Origin: GCA-002726655 sp046582185
GTDB lineage: Bacteria; Pseudomonadota; Gammaproteobacteria; Pseudomonadales; Azotimanducaceae
Assembly: GCA_046582185.1 (NCBI GenBank)
Contig: JAYGEX010000013.1
Location: 62,001-126,000 of the forward strand
Direction: 5' to 3'
Length of the DNA: 64,000 nucleotides
Shown here: positions 44,531-54,390 of the stretch, in pieces
How the letters are laid out: every line of letters begins with the position of its first letter
Position numbering within the stretch: the stretch's first letter is position 1
Notes under the pieces: generated by a model
Databases searched by the model: none
Seen by the model: only the letters and a program-made list of their open reading frames with translations
What the model was told of the DNA's origin: nothing
Program-made: the position numbers and the translations under genes

Positions 44531-45001
44531 ATGTCTAATCTTAGATTACAGACACCCTCTCAGGGCAGCAGAGTCGTACAGGGAGAGAACAGTGGCATCC
44601 TTTTCGAACAGCCACCCGAGGTACTTAAAGGCCTCATCCTGAATAACATCGCAAACATCAAAGTCTTTAAAAAAGGCGAAGCTGTAGACATAGATGATTC
44701 CGCCTGGGCAATTCTGGCAGAGGGACGCATGCAGGACGATCAAGATGAGTACGGTATCGGCTCTGAATATGGCTGGCGACCATTCATTGAAACAAAAACC
44801 GCAACCTTTACTTGCCTTGAAGACTGCAAGATCGTCAGTTTTCGAAAAGACCTCCTGGAACATTGCCGCTTGAATTTCCCCCAGCTCAACTATCAGTTGA
44901 GGAAACTCCGCATTGAACAATATGACAAAGAAAGCGTCATTGACCAAGATAGTAGCGCAAGGCGCCCGGACTGGCTGCTGGGTGAGGTAGAAATATATTA
45001 G
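44531..45001 (+). CDS. cyclic-nucleotide-binding-like protein (putative)
   Basis: A 156-residue protein. The region KVFKKGEAVDIDDSAWAILA-EGR and ATFTCLEDCKIVSFRKDLLE resemble the beta-roll of a cyclic nucleotide-binding domain, with a C-terminal helix (QLNYQLRKLRIEQYD), but the cNMP-binding cassette (GE-AL-R-A) is not recognisable. It is therefore a degenerate or different effector domain. Its stop overlaps the putative ATT start of the downstream TPR gene, indicating coupled translation. Confidence 0.6.
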   Translation: MSNLRLQTPSQGSRVVQGENSGILFEQPPEVLKGLILNNIANIKVFKKGEAVDIDDSAWAILAEGRMQDDQDEYGIGSEYGWRPFIETKTATFTCLEDCKIVSFRKDLLEHCRLNFPQLNYQLRKLRIEQYDKESVIDQDSSARRPDWLLGEVEIY

Positions 45002-46805
45002 CAGCCGACAACAACTCGTCGATAGAGCACTCCACTGCCATGGCGCAGGCAATCTGAAAGAAGCCGGTCAGCTGTACCGCCAGATCCTGTCTGTAGACCC
45101 TGGCAATTCAATTGCCCTGCATTATCTTGGTGTTATTGCCATGCAAACTGGCCATGCAAGAGATGCCGTCGCTTTAATTGGCCAGGCGCTGGTGCTTGAA
45201 CCAGGGGATGCCAACATTCATAGCAACCTCGGCAACGCGCTGCAGGCAAACGGCGAAGCGGAAGATGCCATCGAGCGATACGAGGCAGCATTGAAGCTGA
45301 ACCCAATGCTCCCGGAAACCCTGCGCAACCTCGCCAATGCTTACCTCAGCAGAGATCTGCCCAGCAAAGCCATGATTGCTATAATTGAAGCGCAGAAGCA
45401 GGCTCCTGCCTCTATAGAGATCACTCTCACGCTGGGAAATATCCTGAGTGAGCTCGGCGATACCAGCGCTGCTATCGAATGCTTTTACAAAGTGCTTAAA
45501 GCCCAGCCCAATATGCCGCAGGTTCTATGCAACCTGGGAAATGTACTCAGGCAGCAAGGAAATGTGGAGGAAGCCGTCAGCCACTATGAGCATGCACTGT
45601 CAATTGCGCCCCAATACGCGGAAGGTCACTTTAATCGGGGAATGGTGCATCATGAATCAGGCGACATTGCATCAGCTGCCAGCAGCTTTAAAAGAGCAAT
45701 ATCCATCAACCCGAGTTATGGCAAGGCCCATTTGCAACTAACTAGCCTATCGTCCGACCACGGTGACCACCTGGAAATGATGGAGCAGGTATATGGAAAT
45801 GCTGACACCAATAGTGACGACAAGATGCATATCGCGTTCGGACTGGGCAAAATTCATGAAGATCTTCGACAATATACTGAGGCTTTTAAGTACTATCGTA
45901 GCGCGAACCAGTTAAAGCGTGACGCCATCAGTTACAAGCTCGAGCAAGACCTTCAAATTTTCCAGAATTTTAGCGCTACATTTTCAGCCAGCTTCTTTTC
46001 CATACACAATCCCAAGGTTTCTTCCGAGGATCTCATCGCGCAAGGCTCTGCAAACAAATCGCTCATCTTTATTTTGGGGATGCCACGATCCGGAACGACC
46101 CTGGTGGAGCAGATCCTCGCCAGCCATGCAGATATTAAGGGCGGCGGCGAATTGCAGTACCTGCCAAAGGCAATCTCCAAACATATTCACACGCTTGATG
46201 GCCTCGACTATACCTCCTCTCTCGCAGGTATCGATAGCGACACCCTTGCCCAAAATTTACAAGGAATCCACCAGCAATATATGAAGCACATCATGGAGGA
46301 CATCAAAGGTATTTCCGGCAATGAAAAGTACGTCACCGACAAGTTACCCATGAACTTCTTCAATATCGGGATGATTCATCTGATGTTTCCTGATGCTGTT
46401 ATCATCCATTGTCGTCGCAACCCTATCGATACCTGCCTCTCTATCTACAAACATTTGTTTCCTGCGCGAGGACATTACTACGCAAATGACCTGATTGAAC
46501 TCGGGCAATATTACAAAGCCTATCAAGGCCTGATGGATCACTGGCAGCAAGTATTGCCGGGCAGATTGGTGGAAATAGAATACGAAACGCTCATTTCCGA
46601 CCAGGAAGGTGAGACCCGCCGCTTACTCACAGCATGCCGACTTGATTGGGACGATACCTGTCTCGATTTTTACGAAACAAAGCGACAGATTTCAACCCTT
46701 AGCGCTGTCCAGGTGAGGCGACCCATCTACAAAAGTTCTGTACGACTATGGCAGCAATACCGGAATGAGCTCGAACCTTTGATAAAAGAGCTGGAGAAAC
46801 TCTGA
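44997..46805 (+). CDS. TPR-repeat sulfotransferase with putative ATT start
   Basis: A cytoplasmic protein of about 602 residues. The N-terminal two-thirds is tetratricopeptide repeats (for example GDANIHSNLGNALQANGEAE, PQVLCNLGNVLRQQGNVEEA). The C-terminal part is a PAPS-dependent sulfotransferase: the 5'-phosphosulfate loop is GMPRSGTTLVEQIL and the 3'-phosphate loop is HCRRNPIDTCLSIYKHLF. The first ATG (45141) would cut the first TPR in half. Upstream, the frame is open to ATT at 44997, giving SRQQLVDRALHCHGAGNLKE and GQLYRQILSVDPGNSIALHY, the usual N-terminus of this family. GGTGAGG lies nine bases before the ATT, which overlaps the preceding gene's stop. Hence ATT is my preferred start. 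Confidence 0.82.
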   Translation: MSSRQQLVDRALHCHGAGNLKEAGQLYRQILSVDPGNSIALHYLGVIAMQTGHARDAVALIGQALVLEPGDANIHSNLGNALQANGEAEDAIERYEAALKLNPMLPETLRNLANAYLSRDLPSKAMIAIIEAQKQAPASIEITLTLGNILSELGDTSAAIECFYKVLKAQPNMPQVLCNLGNVLRQQGNVEEAVSHYEHALSIAPQYAEGHFNRGMVHHESGDIASAASSFKRAISINPSYGKAHLQLTSLSSDHGDHLEMMEQVYGNADTNSDDKMHIAFGLGKIHEDLRQYTEAFKYYRSANQLKRDAISYKLEQDLQIFQNFSATFSASFFSIHNPKVSSEDLIAQGSANKSLIFILGMPRSGTTLVEQILASHADIKGGGELQYLPKAISKHIHTLDGLDYTSSLAGIDSDTLAQNLQGIHQQYMKHIMEDIKGISGNEKYVTDKLPMNFFNIGMIHLMFPDAVIIHCRRNPIDTCLSIYKHLFPARGHYYANDLIELGQYYKAYQGLMDHWQQVLPGRLVEIEYETLISDQEGETRRLLTACRLDWDDTCLDFYETKRQISTLSAVQVRRPIYKSSVRLWQQYRNELEPLIKELEKL

Positions 46806-46864
46806 CTTCGGTTCAGGTTAACCAACGGCGCGCAAGAGTCGTTCTCGGGCCATCCCCAATAAGT

Positions 46865-48469
46865 TCACACAATTTTGTTATCCACGCCAAACCGGTCTTT
46901 AACCGTGGCAATTTCCGTAAGGCGGCGCTCTTCAGACCAGGCCAATTCGCTGGCAATAATTGATGATGCATTCTCCAAAATAGAGATCGTCTCTTCAGGT
47001 TTGTAGTAGGCCGCTCTTGTTCTACGGTATATAACGTCTTCAAGGCTAACGGCACCTTCCATTCGCACAGCCCATAACAATTCGCCCGATAAAATGTCTG
47101 ACTCTGCTGCCACCGGGGCAGCGCCCAATTCCAGAATCGCTTCCGATTCACTTCCGTATAATCGGGTCAATCGCCTCGCCCGACTTTCTGTCATCTGATG
47201 ATCATTGGCCAGGCGCGAGGTCAAAGCCCCTGCACCACCGGAAAAATCACCGCCGGGTAGTGGAATATCCTCGGAAGTGGCTTTAGCACTTATGCCAAGC
47301 AGGCGAACAGATTCGTCCACCGTATCTTCGGCCATTTTTCTATAGCCAGTCAGCTTGCCCCCGGCGATAGTAATCAGCCCTGACTTACTTACCCAGATTT
47401 CGTCCTTGCGGGAGATTTCCTTTGTGGATTTACCCGTCTGTGAAATAAGCGGCCGCAACCCCGCCCAACTCGTTAGGCAGTCATCGGTTGTGAGGGCAAC
47501 ATCAAAGTAGTCCAGAATGGGGGCAAAAAGATATTCCACTTCACTACGCAGTACCTCCGGCCATATATCTGCAGTCTTGTTGTAGCGAGTATCGGTTGTA
47601 CCAATATAAACAACATCCCCTCGTGGAATTGCAAATACCGGCCGCCCGTCCTTTGCGATCAACAAAACCATCTCATTCAGCGGCAGCCGGTTATGAGGTA
47701 TAACAATGTGCACACCTTTAGACAATACAAGAGGTTTTTCACTGGGCAATCCATCGAGGTCACAGACCGACTCAACCCACGGCCCCGCAGCATTAATAAT
47801 GCCCTTGGCGCGGACGATGAACTTTTCTCCACTCACTCCGCAGGTAGCACGAACACCATTGAGCCTTCCGTCTTCCTTTAATACGCCGGTCACTCTAACC
47901 CGATTTAAGGCCACACCACCGGCGTCGACTCCCGCTCTAATATTCGCAATGACAAGGCGCGCGTCATCAGTTAAATACTCTCTATATATACAGGCCCTTG
48001 AATAGCGGTTCGATGCCAACAAAGGCTCGCGCCTTGCCAAATCCTGACCCGACAAATTGAAATGTAAATCCGGGCCTTCAACCTGGCCTAACTTCTCGTA
48101 GAGCGCGACGCCAATATTATATTTGAGGTACTCGAACAGACTTCCCGACGGCAACATCAACCACTGGGGCTCCGCAAGATGCGGCGCCAGCTGATGTACT
48201 CTTTTTCGCTCCCTGGCAGACTCCCTAACGACATGAATATGCCCCATCTGAAGATAGCGAATACCGCCGTGGATCAATTTAGTAGACTTACTCGAAGTGC
48301 CAGATGCAAAGTCCTCTGCTTCAAGTACTGCGATAGACAAACCCCGCAAGCTGGCTTCACGCATGATGCCAGCGCCGGTGATTCCACCGCCTATGACAAT
48401 AAGGTCAAATACTTTGCTCTGTAATTCTTGCAGGGTCGCGTCGCGATCCCTACTGTCCATTGCGCTCAT
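46865..48469 (-). CDS. glpD: glycerol-3-phosphate dehydrogenase, aerobic
   Basis: A 534-residue FAD enzyme that oxidises glycerol 3-phosphate to dihydroxyacetone phosphate and passes electrons to the quinone pool at the inner membrane. The FAD-binding loop is DLIVIGGGITGAGIMREASL, and GTSSKSTKLIHGGIRYLQMG is characteristic of GlpD/GlpO. RARRLTRLYGSES and AVRMEGAVSLEDVIYRRTRA belong to the C-terminal domain. It is near full length. No glpK, glpF or glpR is seen beside it. It is convergent with the TPR-sulfotransferase; the gap is 60 bases. Confidence 0.93.
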   Translation of the reverse strand: MSAMDSRDRDATLQELQSKVFDLIVIGGGITGAGIMREASLRGLSIAVLEAEDFASGTSSKSTKLIHGGIRYLQMGHIHVVRESARERKRVHQLAPHLAEPQWLMLPSGSLFEYLKYNIGVALYEKLGQVEGPDLHFNLSGQDLARREPLLASNRYSRACIYREYLTDDARLVIANIRAGVDAGGVALNRVRVTGVLKEDGRLNGVRATCGVSGEKFIVRAKGIINAAGPWVESVCDLDGLPSEKPLVLSKGVHIVIPHNRLPLNEMVLLIAKDGRPVFAIPRGDVVYIGTTDTRYNKTADIWPEVLRSEVEYLFAPILDYFDVALTTDDCLTSWAGLRPLISQTGKSTKEISRKDEIWVSKSGLITIAGGKLTGYRKMAEDTVDESVRLLGISAKATSEDIPLPGGDFSGGAGALTSRLANDHQMTESRARRLTRLYGSESEAILELGAAPVAAESDILSGELLWAVRMEGAVSLEDVIYRRTRAAYYKPEETISILENASSIIASELAWSEERRLTEIATVKDRFGVDNKIV

Positions 48470-48513
48470 GGCGGTGCATTCCCTTCATACGGCAAACTTG
48501 TTAATAGTTGTTC

Positions 48514-49944
48514 TCACTGGAGCTTAAGGCTGCGCCTGATTCCATCAATTTTATCTTCTGCGTGATGATTCACGTAAATGACAGTTGTCTCTTTCCCCGT
48601 ACATATCTTCTCAATCAGTGCCAGGACCAGCCGCCTGTTCAGATCATCAAGGCCGAGACAAGGTTCATCAAGAATCAGAAGTTGCGGATGTTTCACCATG
48701 GCTCGAGCAATCAACAGCAACCTCTGATCCCCGTAAGAGAGCTGATTGAACGCTCTATCAGCAGAGGACTCCAGGCCCAGTAGATGCAACCACTCATCAG
48801 CAATTGTCTTTTGCGTATCCGTCGCCTTGCTATACAAGCCAATGCTATCGTAAAAGCCGGAGATAATAACATTACGCAAACTGATGCTAACGCGATACTC
48901 CCACTGCAGAGAGGTGGAAACATAGCCTATATGTTGCTTGATATCCCAGATGCTCTCGCCATTTCCCCTTTGAAACCCAAAAACAAAAATGTCATTGCTA
49001 TAACACTGGGGATGATCGCCGGTAATAAGATTTAGCAAACAGGTCTTGCCACTGCCATTGGGGCCGGTAAGTTGCCAGTGCTCACCGGGCTTAATGCACC
49101 AGTCAATATTCTCAAATACAATATTATCTTCATATTTAATTGTAGCGGCGCTAATTCTGACAAGAGGGTCAGAGCCATCGAGCTCGGGTAAGCGATCATT
49201 GGCATCAGCCACAGGCAGTTTTAGATCCTGTCGATTAATGTGCAGGATTTGCTCAAGCCCGCGCAGCGCATCCGAATCGTCGGCGCTAAATTGATGCTCA
49301 ATCCGACCGTCCACCATAAAGGCAATATGGGTAACAAAGTCTGGGATTTCATCGAAGCGGTTAAATACGAGCACCATTCCAGGAACACCCGGGCCAGCAA
49401 CGAGAATGTCCGCAAGTATCTCCCGGACTAGCGGAACTGTTTGCCTGTCAAGACCTTCAAAGGGTTCATCCAGAATCAGAAAATCAGGTCTACTGCTTAG
49501 CGCCCTGCTTATCAGCACTTTTCTCGATTCACCGGTAGAGAGTTTTCGAAAGCCTCTATCCAGGAGCGGCTCAAGGTGAAATACCTCAATTAGTTTCGCC
49601 AACAATTCAGGGTCAACGCTGAGCTCATCGAGCAATTCGCGGACCGGTGTGCCTTTATTCACCTCATCTGTAATATCACTGTCATCACGTTCACGTTCCC
49701 GTTCAATTAGCGCCGCCTGCGCCTCAAGAGATACAACAGCAAACTGATCGGGCAGCCCGTCAATCTTGCCATTACACAGCTCGCCCTGCCCCCACAAGGC
49801 AGCAGCCAAAGCTGATTTACCTGAGCCATTAAGGCCGGTTATCGCCCAGACCTCATCAGGCTGTATGTTCCAGCTAATATCCTTCAGGGAAAACGATTCA
49901 TTAAAGCGAACCGTCGCATGATTGAATTGTATGTTGCGCACCAT
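48514..49944 (-). CDS. modF: ModF-like dual ATP-binding cassette protein
   Basis: A 476-residue protein with two ABC domains and no membrane part. Walker A motifs are GLNGSGKSALAAAL and GPNGSGKTCLLNL; signature motifs are KLSTGESRKVLIS and QLSYGDQRLLLIA; Walker B segments are FLILDEPFEGLD and LLILDEPCLGLD. This is the ModF/PhrA type, formerly called photorepair protein and associated with molybdate transport, though its role is unclear and no modABC is here. A two-base-centred inverted repeat lies between it and ilvC. Cytoplasmic. Confidence 0.88.
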   Translation of the reverse strand: MVRNIQFNHATVRFNESFSLKDISWNIQPDEVWAITGLNGSGKSALAAALWGQGELCNGKIDGLPDQFAVVSLEAQAALIERERERDDSDITDEVNKGTPVRELLDELSVDPELLAKLIEVFHLEPLLDRGFRKLSTGESRKVLISRALSSRPDFLILDEPFEGLDRQTVPLVREILADILVAGPGVPGMVLVFNRFDEIPDFVTHIAFMVDGRIEHQFSADDSDALRGLEQILHINRQDLKLPVADANDRLPELDGSDPLVRISAATIKYEDNIVFENIDWCIKPGEHWQLTGPNGSGKTCLLNLITGDHPQCYSNDIFVFGFQRGNGESIWDIKQHIGYVSTSLQWEYRVSISLRNVIISGFYDSIGLYSKATDTQKTIADEWLHLLGLESSADRAFNQLSYGDQRLLLIARAMVKHPQLLILDEPCLGLDDLNRRLVLALIEKICTGKETTVIYVNHHAEDKIDGIRRSLKLQ

Positions 49945-49953
49945 CTTTTAAAG

Positions 49954-49969
49954 TCAGGCCAAGGCCTGA
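49954..49969 (-). terminator. inverted repeat after ilvC, possible weak terminator
   Basis: TCAGGCC and GGCCTGA are separated by two bases, followed on the minus strand by CTTTAAAA. It lies between the ilvC stop and the modF start. The T tract is weak, so it may instead reduce readthrough or be an operator. Confidence 0.4.
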
Positions 49970-49990
49970 TTCTTCTATGCCAAATCGCCG

Positions 49991-51472
49991 CTAGACAATT
50001 TTCTTCATAGCACTCATATAACCACGCAATTCCTGGCCAATGGCTTCTACGGAGTGATCACGGATCGAAGCATTTACCTCGATAAGACGCTGGTTATCCA
50101 CACCATCATCATTTAATCCCATGCCGCGACCAATGACGTCAGCCTCGATACCGGTCATGAAATCTGCCAGTAATGGCAGGCAGGCATGATTATAGAGATA
50201 ACAACCGTACTCTGCCGTATCAGAAATTGTGCTGTTCATTTCATACAATTTCTTTCTGGCAATTGTATTCGCAATCAGCGGGGTTTCATGGAGCGACTCA
50301 TAGTAGGCCGATTCTTCCTTGATACCTGCCGAAGTCATGGTTTCATAGGCCAGCTCAACCCCTGCCTTAACCATCGCAACCATCAGGATGCCATGGTCGA
50401 AGTATTCCTGTTCCGAGATTTCGTCAGCGGTGACTTCAGTCGTCTCGAAATTTGTTTCGCCGGTTTCCTTTCGCCATCCCAGCAACTTATCATCGTCATT
50501 GGCCCAGTCTTCCATCATGCCGGCAGAAAAATCACCCGTCATAATATCATCCATATGCTTGAGATAAAGAGGGCGCATGATGTCCTTCATTTCTTCCGCA
50601 AGATCGAAGGCTTTAATCTTCGCTGGATTCGCAAGCCTATCCATCATATTAGTCACACCACCGTGTTTTAGCGCCTCTGTTACGGTTTCCCAGCCGTATT
50701 GGATTAGCTTAGCGGCATAACTTTTCTCCACACCCTTCTCGATCATTTTGTCAAAACACAGTAGCGAACCGGTCTGCAACATGCCACAGAGGATTGTCTG
50801 CTCTCCCATAAGGTCAGACTTAACTTCCGCAATAAAGGACGACATCAGAACACCTGCCTTGTGCCCTCCGGTCCCGGCTGCATATGCCTTGGCAATGGCG
50901 AGGCCTTCGCCGCGGGGATCATTATTCTCATGAATGGCAATCAGGGTAGGCACGCCAAAGCCTCGCTTGTATTCCTCCCGAACTTCAGTACCCGGACATT
51001 TTGGTGCAACCATAATGACAGTTATATCCTCGCGAATATCCATGCCCTCTTCGACAATATTGAAACCATGGGAATAGGACAGACAGGAATTTTGTTTCAT
51101 CAATGGAACAACCTGTCCAACAACACTACTATGCTGTTTGTCAGGGGTCAGATTAAGAACGAGATCTGCGTCAGGAATAAGCTCCTCATAAGTACCAACG
51201 GTAAAGCCATTTTCGGTAGCATTCTTCCAGGATTGCCGCTTCTCACTGATAGCAGCAGCACGCAAGGTATAGGAAACGTCAAGACCACTATCTCTTAGAT
51301 TCAAGCCTTGATTAAGCCCCTGGGAGCCACAACCAATAATGACCAGCTTCTTGCCTTTCAGGTAGTTGGCGCCATCACTAAACTCGGACTGGTGCATAAA
51401 GTCGCATTTACCCAATTGGGCAAGCTGTTCCCGCAGGGTTAAAGTATTAAAGTAATTAGTTCTTGTGGGCAT
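49991..51472 (-). CDS. ilvC: ketol-acid reductoisomerase, class II
   Basis: A 493-residue IlvC that converts acetolactate or acetohydroxybutyrate with NADPH in valine and isoleucine synthesis. The long class II form (as in E. coli) is shown by length and by the duplicated C-terminal knotted domain. NADPH loop: KKLVIIGCGSQGLNQGLNLR; catalytic region includes PKCPGTEVREEYKRGFGVP and GEQTILCGMLQTGSLLCFD. A GGAGG ribosome site lies just upstream. No ilvBN or leu genes are adjacent, so it is a stand-alone locus. Confidence 0.95.
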   Translation of the reverse strand: MPTRTNYFNTLTLREQLAQLGKCDFMHQSEFSDGANYLKGKKLVIIGCGSQGLNQGLNLRDSGLDVSYTLRAAAISEKRQSWKNATENGFTVGTYEELIPDADLVLNLTPDKQHSSVVGQVVPLMKQNSCLSYSHGFNIVEEGMDIREDITVIMVAPKCPGTEVREEYKRGFGVPTLIAIHENNDPRGEGLAIAKAYAAGTGGHKAGVLMSSFIAEVKSDLMGEQTILCGMLQTGSLLCFDKMIEKGVEKSYAAKLIQYGWETVTEALKHGGVTNMMDRLANPAKIKAFDLAEEMKDIMRPLYLKHMDDIMTGDFSAGMMEDWANDDDKLLGWRKETGETNFETTEVTADEISEQEYFDHGILMVAMVKAGVELAYETMTSAGIKEESAYYESLHETPLIANTIARKKLYEMNSTISDTAEYGCYLYNHACLPLLADFMTGIEADVIGRGMGLNDDGVDNQRLIEVNASIRDHSVEAIGQELRGYMSAMKKIV

Positions 51473-51875
51473 TCGAAAACCTCCGATGTTAGTTCCTTTG
51501 TAAGTGACTGATTTAACTGTCTAACTCTAATTGTATGCCGCAATTTCAACCAAATATATGCTATTACCGGACAGGAACTAACTTGCCATCTGGTTCGTCC
51601 TTCTGGTTGGCACTGGGAAAAATTCAGGGTCGATACTCTAGAGCAATTTGTGCGTTGCGTAAAATGCGAAGATTGGCATGTAGCGTTGCGATCGATGCAA
51701 GAACCGCGCAACAAAATCTGCAATTTACTGGTGCCAGGGGCAGTGTGTAGGGTTTCTCCCTGCAGCAGGACTACGCGTCCCGGCATGAGGACAGATGTCC
51801 AGAGCGGGGCGCACTGCCCCGACGGAGATCAGATTCATTCGTTAGTGCACACCCTCTCGCAAGTTCTTACGAAAC
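51473..51875. other. intergenic region
   Basis: About 400 bases between ilvC and the MmgE/PrpD gene. No gene, RNA or clear repeat was recognised. The right-hand half is GC-rich (GGGGCGCACTGCCCC around 51805-51819, a small hairpin) and unlike the surroundings. Confidence 0.4.
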
Positions 51876-53177
51876 CTAATCAAGAAATCCCCTGATATCC
51901 TCCAATAATTCGATCTCTCGAACTCGTTGTTGCAGCCTTTTGGAATAAGTGTCTGAGCCAAGAAGTTGATGAAACTTCGACTCCAACTTACCTTGTTGGT
52001 CCTGAAGATCTGAACAAGGGATACCAGTGTCAAAGGAAGCCTGATGCTGCTCTCCTTGTTTATCCCGAACCACCACACTGGTCTGGGTAGTGGTAAGCGA
52101 ATCATCTGTTTGCACGGTGACTCGCTGAATCATCGCAGCAAGAGATTCTTCTTTGATGATCTCGTCGGTATAGGTATTTGAATCTGTAGTGTCATATCCG
52201 AAAACAGTTAACGCCGCTGCCGCCCGCAAGCTGAATTTGGCTTCCAGGCCAGAGACCGGATTTTCTATTCCGCAGACATCAAGAAGTGACGCATTGACCG
52301 TGACTACAATCTCCTCACAATTATCGGCGCTCACACTGTTTCCTAAATGCAGGAGCGCCTCAATTGTCGCATGGGTCAGGTAACAGGCGGCATGATATTT
52401 GAAAAGGACATGTTCACTCAGCCACTCACCTTTATAGGCTTCGAGAGCTTGTTCATGCAGGACGCCATTTGATGCTGCCTCCAACAATCCCTGGTCGCCT
52501 TCGAAGCTGCTCACATTGGCCGTAAATCCCCGGGCCGCCAAACGAGCGGATAACAAACCACGTTCCGCTGCATGACCGGCATGGAACGGCTTCGTCATGG
52601 TGCCAAAATTGGATTTCAGGCCACTGGCCTGTGATGCAGCGAGTCCCATGGCATGTCCGAAAGACTCATCATCAAGCTTGAGTAACCAGGAAACACCAGC
52701 TGCAGCACCAAACACACCCATGGTTGAAGTGACATGCCAGCCTTTGGCGTAATGCTCAGGACCAACAAGAATACCGAGGCGACTCTCAAACTCAATGCCA
52801 ACCACGATGGCTGTCAGCAAGTCCTGCCCTGAACAACTAAGATCTTCTCCCTGGGCAATGACGGCAGGAATGACTGGAGCCGATGGATGGCCGCCCATAA
52901 CCGTACTGGTATCATCAAAATCCAGGGCGTGCCCCTGGCAACCGTTAATCAATGCCGCTATTTGTGCAGGAACCTTTAGGTCTGTGCCGATAACAGAGCA
53001 TCTTCCTGATTGATGCACATATTCTTCGCGCAGTATTGTCGCAAGAGGCTCCTTGCTGCCGGCCAGGGCACAACCAAGCCAATCGAGAAGGCATTGCCTG
53101 GCAATAGTTTGTACCTTTGGCGGAATCGCCTGCCAATCCAGATGTGAATATTCATTCCACAACATTGTTGTTAGCAC
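51876..53177 (-). CDS. MmgE/PrpD family protein
   Basis: A 433-residue MmgE/PrpD protein. Family members include 2-methylcitrate dehydratase, cis-aconitate decarboxylase and others. DWLGCALAGSKEPLA, INGCQGHALDFDDTSTVMGG (the conserved HALDfDDt block), GWHVTSTMGVFGAAAGVSWL and TKPFHAGHAAERGLLSARLA are all present. No prp or methylcitrate genes are close, so a 2-methylcitrate role is not supported by context. Start is ATG 53177; a nearby second ATG is possible. Confidence 0.88.
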   Translation of the reverse strand: MLTTMLWNEYSHLDWQAIPPKVQTIARQCLLDWLGCALAGSKEPLATILREEYVHQSGRCSVIGTDLKVPAQIAALINGCQGHALDFDDTSTVMGGHPSAPVIPAVIAQGEDLSCSGQDLLTAIVVGIEFESRLGILVGPEHYAKGWHVTSTMGVFGAAAGVSWLLKLDDESFGHAMGLAASQASGLKSNFGTMTKPFHAGHAAERGLLSARLAARGFTANVSSFEGDQGLLEAASNGVLHEQALEAYKGEWLSEHVLFKYHAACYLTHATIEALLHLGNSVSADNCEEIVVTVNASLLDVCGIENPVSGLEAKFSLRAAAALTVFGYDTTDSNTYTDEIIKEESLAAMIQRVTVQTDDSLTTTQTSVVVRDKQGEQHQASFDTGIPCSDLQDQQGKLESKFHQLLGSDTYSKRLQQRVREIELLEDIRGFLD

Positions 53178-53213
53178 GGGTATCTACTCCATTTCCGGGA
53201 GACAGACTATACC

Positions 53214-53444
53214 TTATTCGACTCTCTCTTCCGCAACCTGGAGGGCCGCCACTCTATACGCTTCTGCAAGTGTGGGAAAATTAAAGATATTCTCTATAAA
53301 GACATCGATATCCATTTTACCTAACAGCGCCATCTGACCAATGTGAATCAACTCAGTGGCGCCAGCACCGACAATCTGAACGCCCATCAGGCGTCTACCG
53401 GTAGAATCTGCCACCAGCTTCAGCATTGTTCGTGAAAAGTACAT
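53214..53444 (-). pseudogene. sthA: sthA 3' remnant (soluble transhydrogenase C-terminus)
   Basis: The frame YFSRTMLKLVADSTGRRLMG, then VGAGATELIHIGQMALLGK, then FNFPTLAEAYRVAALQVAEE is the dimerisation end of SthA, the soluble pyridine-nucleotide transhydrogenase, in a different frame overlapping the fliM tail. Only about 76 of roughly 465 residues remain; the FAD and NAD domains are gone. The join between fliM and sthA lies about 53445-53460, where a deletion has fused two unrelated genes. Confidence 0.8.
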
Positions 53445-54381
53445 TGTCTATTAAATATTCATTTGCAGAAGCTAAAAACGTCAACTTCGCATCGCCCTGA
53501 ATGGTGAGATTGTCGACTTCAGGCATGTCGATCGGCAAGACATCACCAGGCGCCAGCTCTATCAGTTCCTGCAAGGTTATCGACAAATTATCAATTGACG
53601 TCGACACGGCAACGGTCGCAACACCGAGATCCAGGGCGATTGCCTGACGCCATTTTTCATGGTCCTGGCCATCTTCTTTGGGGACGTCCGGCCCTAATTT
53701 CTCGCGAATGGATTCAAGTAATCCGTAAGGAATGGTCACCTGAAATTCGCCGAAGTTGCCGTTAAAACCAACCTGGAAAACAAATTGCAGCACAACATCG
53801 TTAGGACTGAACATCTGCATCATCGCGGGATTATCTTCGCGACCAGTTACGCTGAGCATCATTGTTGCGGAGCTTTCCCAGGCTTTTTACCAGTCCTCTA
53901 TAATAAGATCCACGAACGGCTCTGACATCTTCACCTCGATCGGCGAGAATGATTTTGGCTCTACTCTTCCAGCGAGTGCGCCGGTGCCTCCAAAATATTG
54001 ATCCACTAATATGAACAGTAATTTGGAATCAAGCAGTACGAGGCCTGGCTGGTTGAAAGGAGCGACATTTACTATGTTCAAATTGCTGGGATTGTTCAGC
54101 TTCTTTTGATATTCACTGAATCGCCTTGTATGCAGGTAAGCTAACTGAACCGCGACTTCTTTCTTGCATGCCTTACGCAGGTTCGACCTCATCGACTTGA
54201 TAAATTCATCACAAATTATCTGTAATTTCGGCAGCCTCGACAAAACAATATTATGCTGCTGATTAAAGTCAAAGTTAGAAACCTCGCCACTGACCCGATT
54301 TCCTTCGATGTCTACATCACCTTTGGAAACACCATCGAGTAAGGTATCAATCTCTTCTTCCGATAATATATTGTCAGTCAT
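53395..54381 (-). pseudogene. fliM: fliM (flagellar switch protein) with internal stop
   Basis: The N-terminal half, ILSEEEIDTLLDGVSKG (CheY-binding type), LSRLPKLQIICDEFIKSMRS and NQPGLVLLDSKLLFILVDQY, ends at IIEDW followed by TAA at 53887-53889. The same frame continues directly as KAWESSATMMLSVTG, then MQMFSPNDVVLQFVFQV and EDGQDHEKWRQAIALDLGVA, the rest of FliM. So one nonsense codon splits the gene. The C-terminal tail is then replaced by the junction with the sthA relic. Read through, the length is about 328 codons, near normal. It cannot make a working switch protein unless the stop is an error. Confidence 0.88.
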
Positions 54382-54390
54382 TGGTTCAAT

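Noticed and set aside
45141..46805. Frameshift explanation for the missing start of the TPR-sulfotransferase
   Set aside because: The frame upstream of 45141 is open and TPR-like without any shift, so a rare start codon is simpler.
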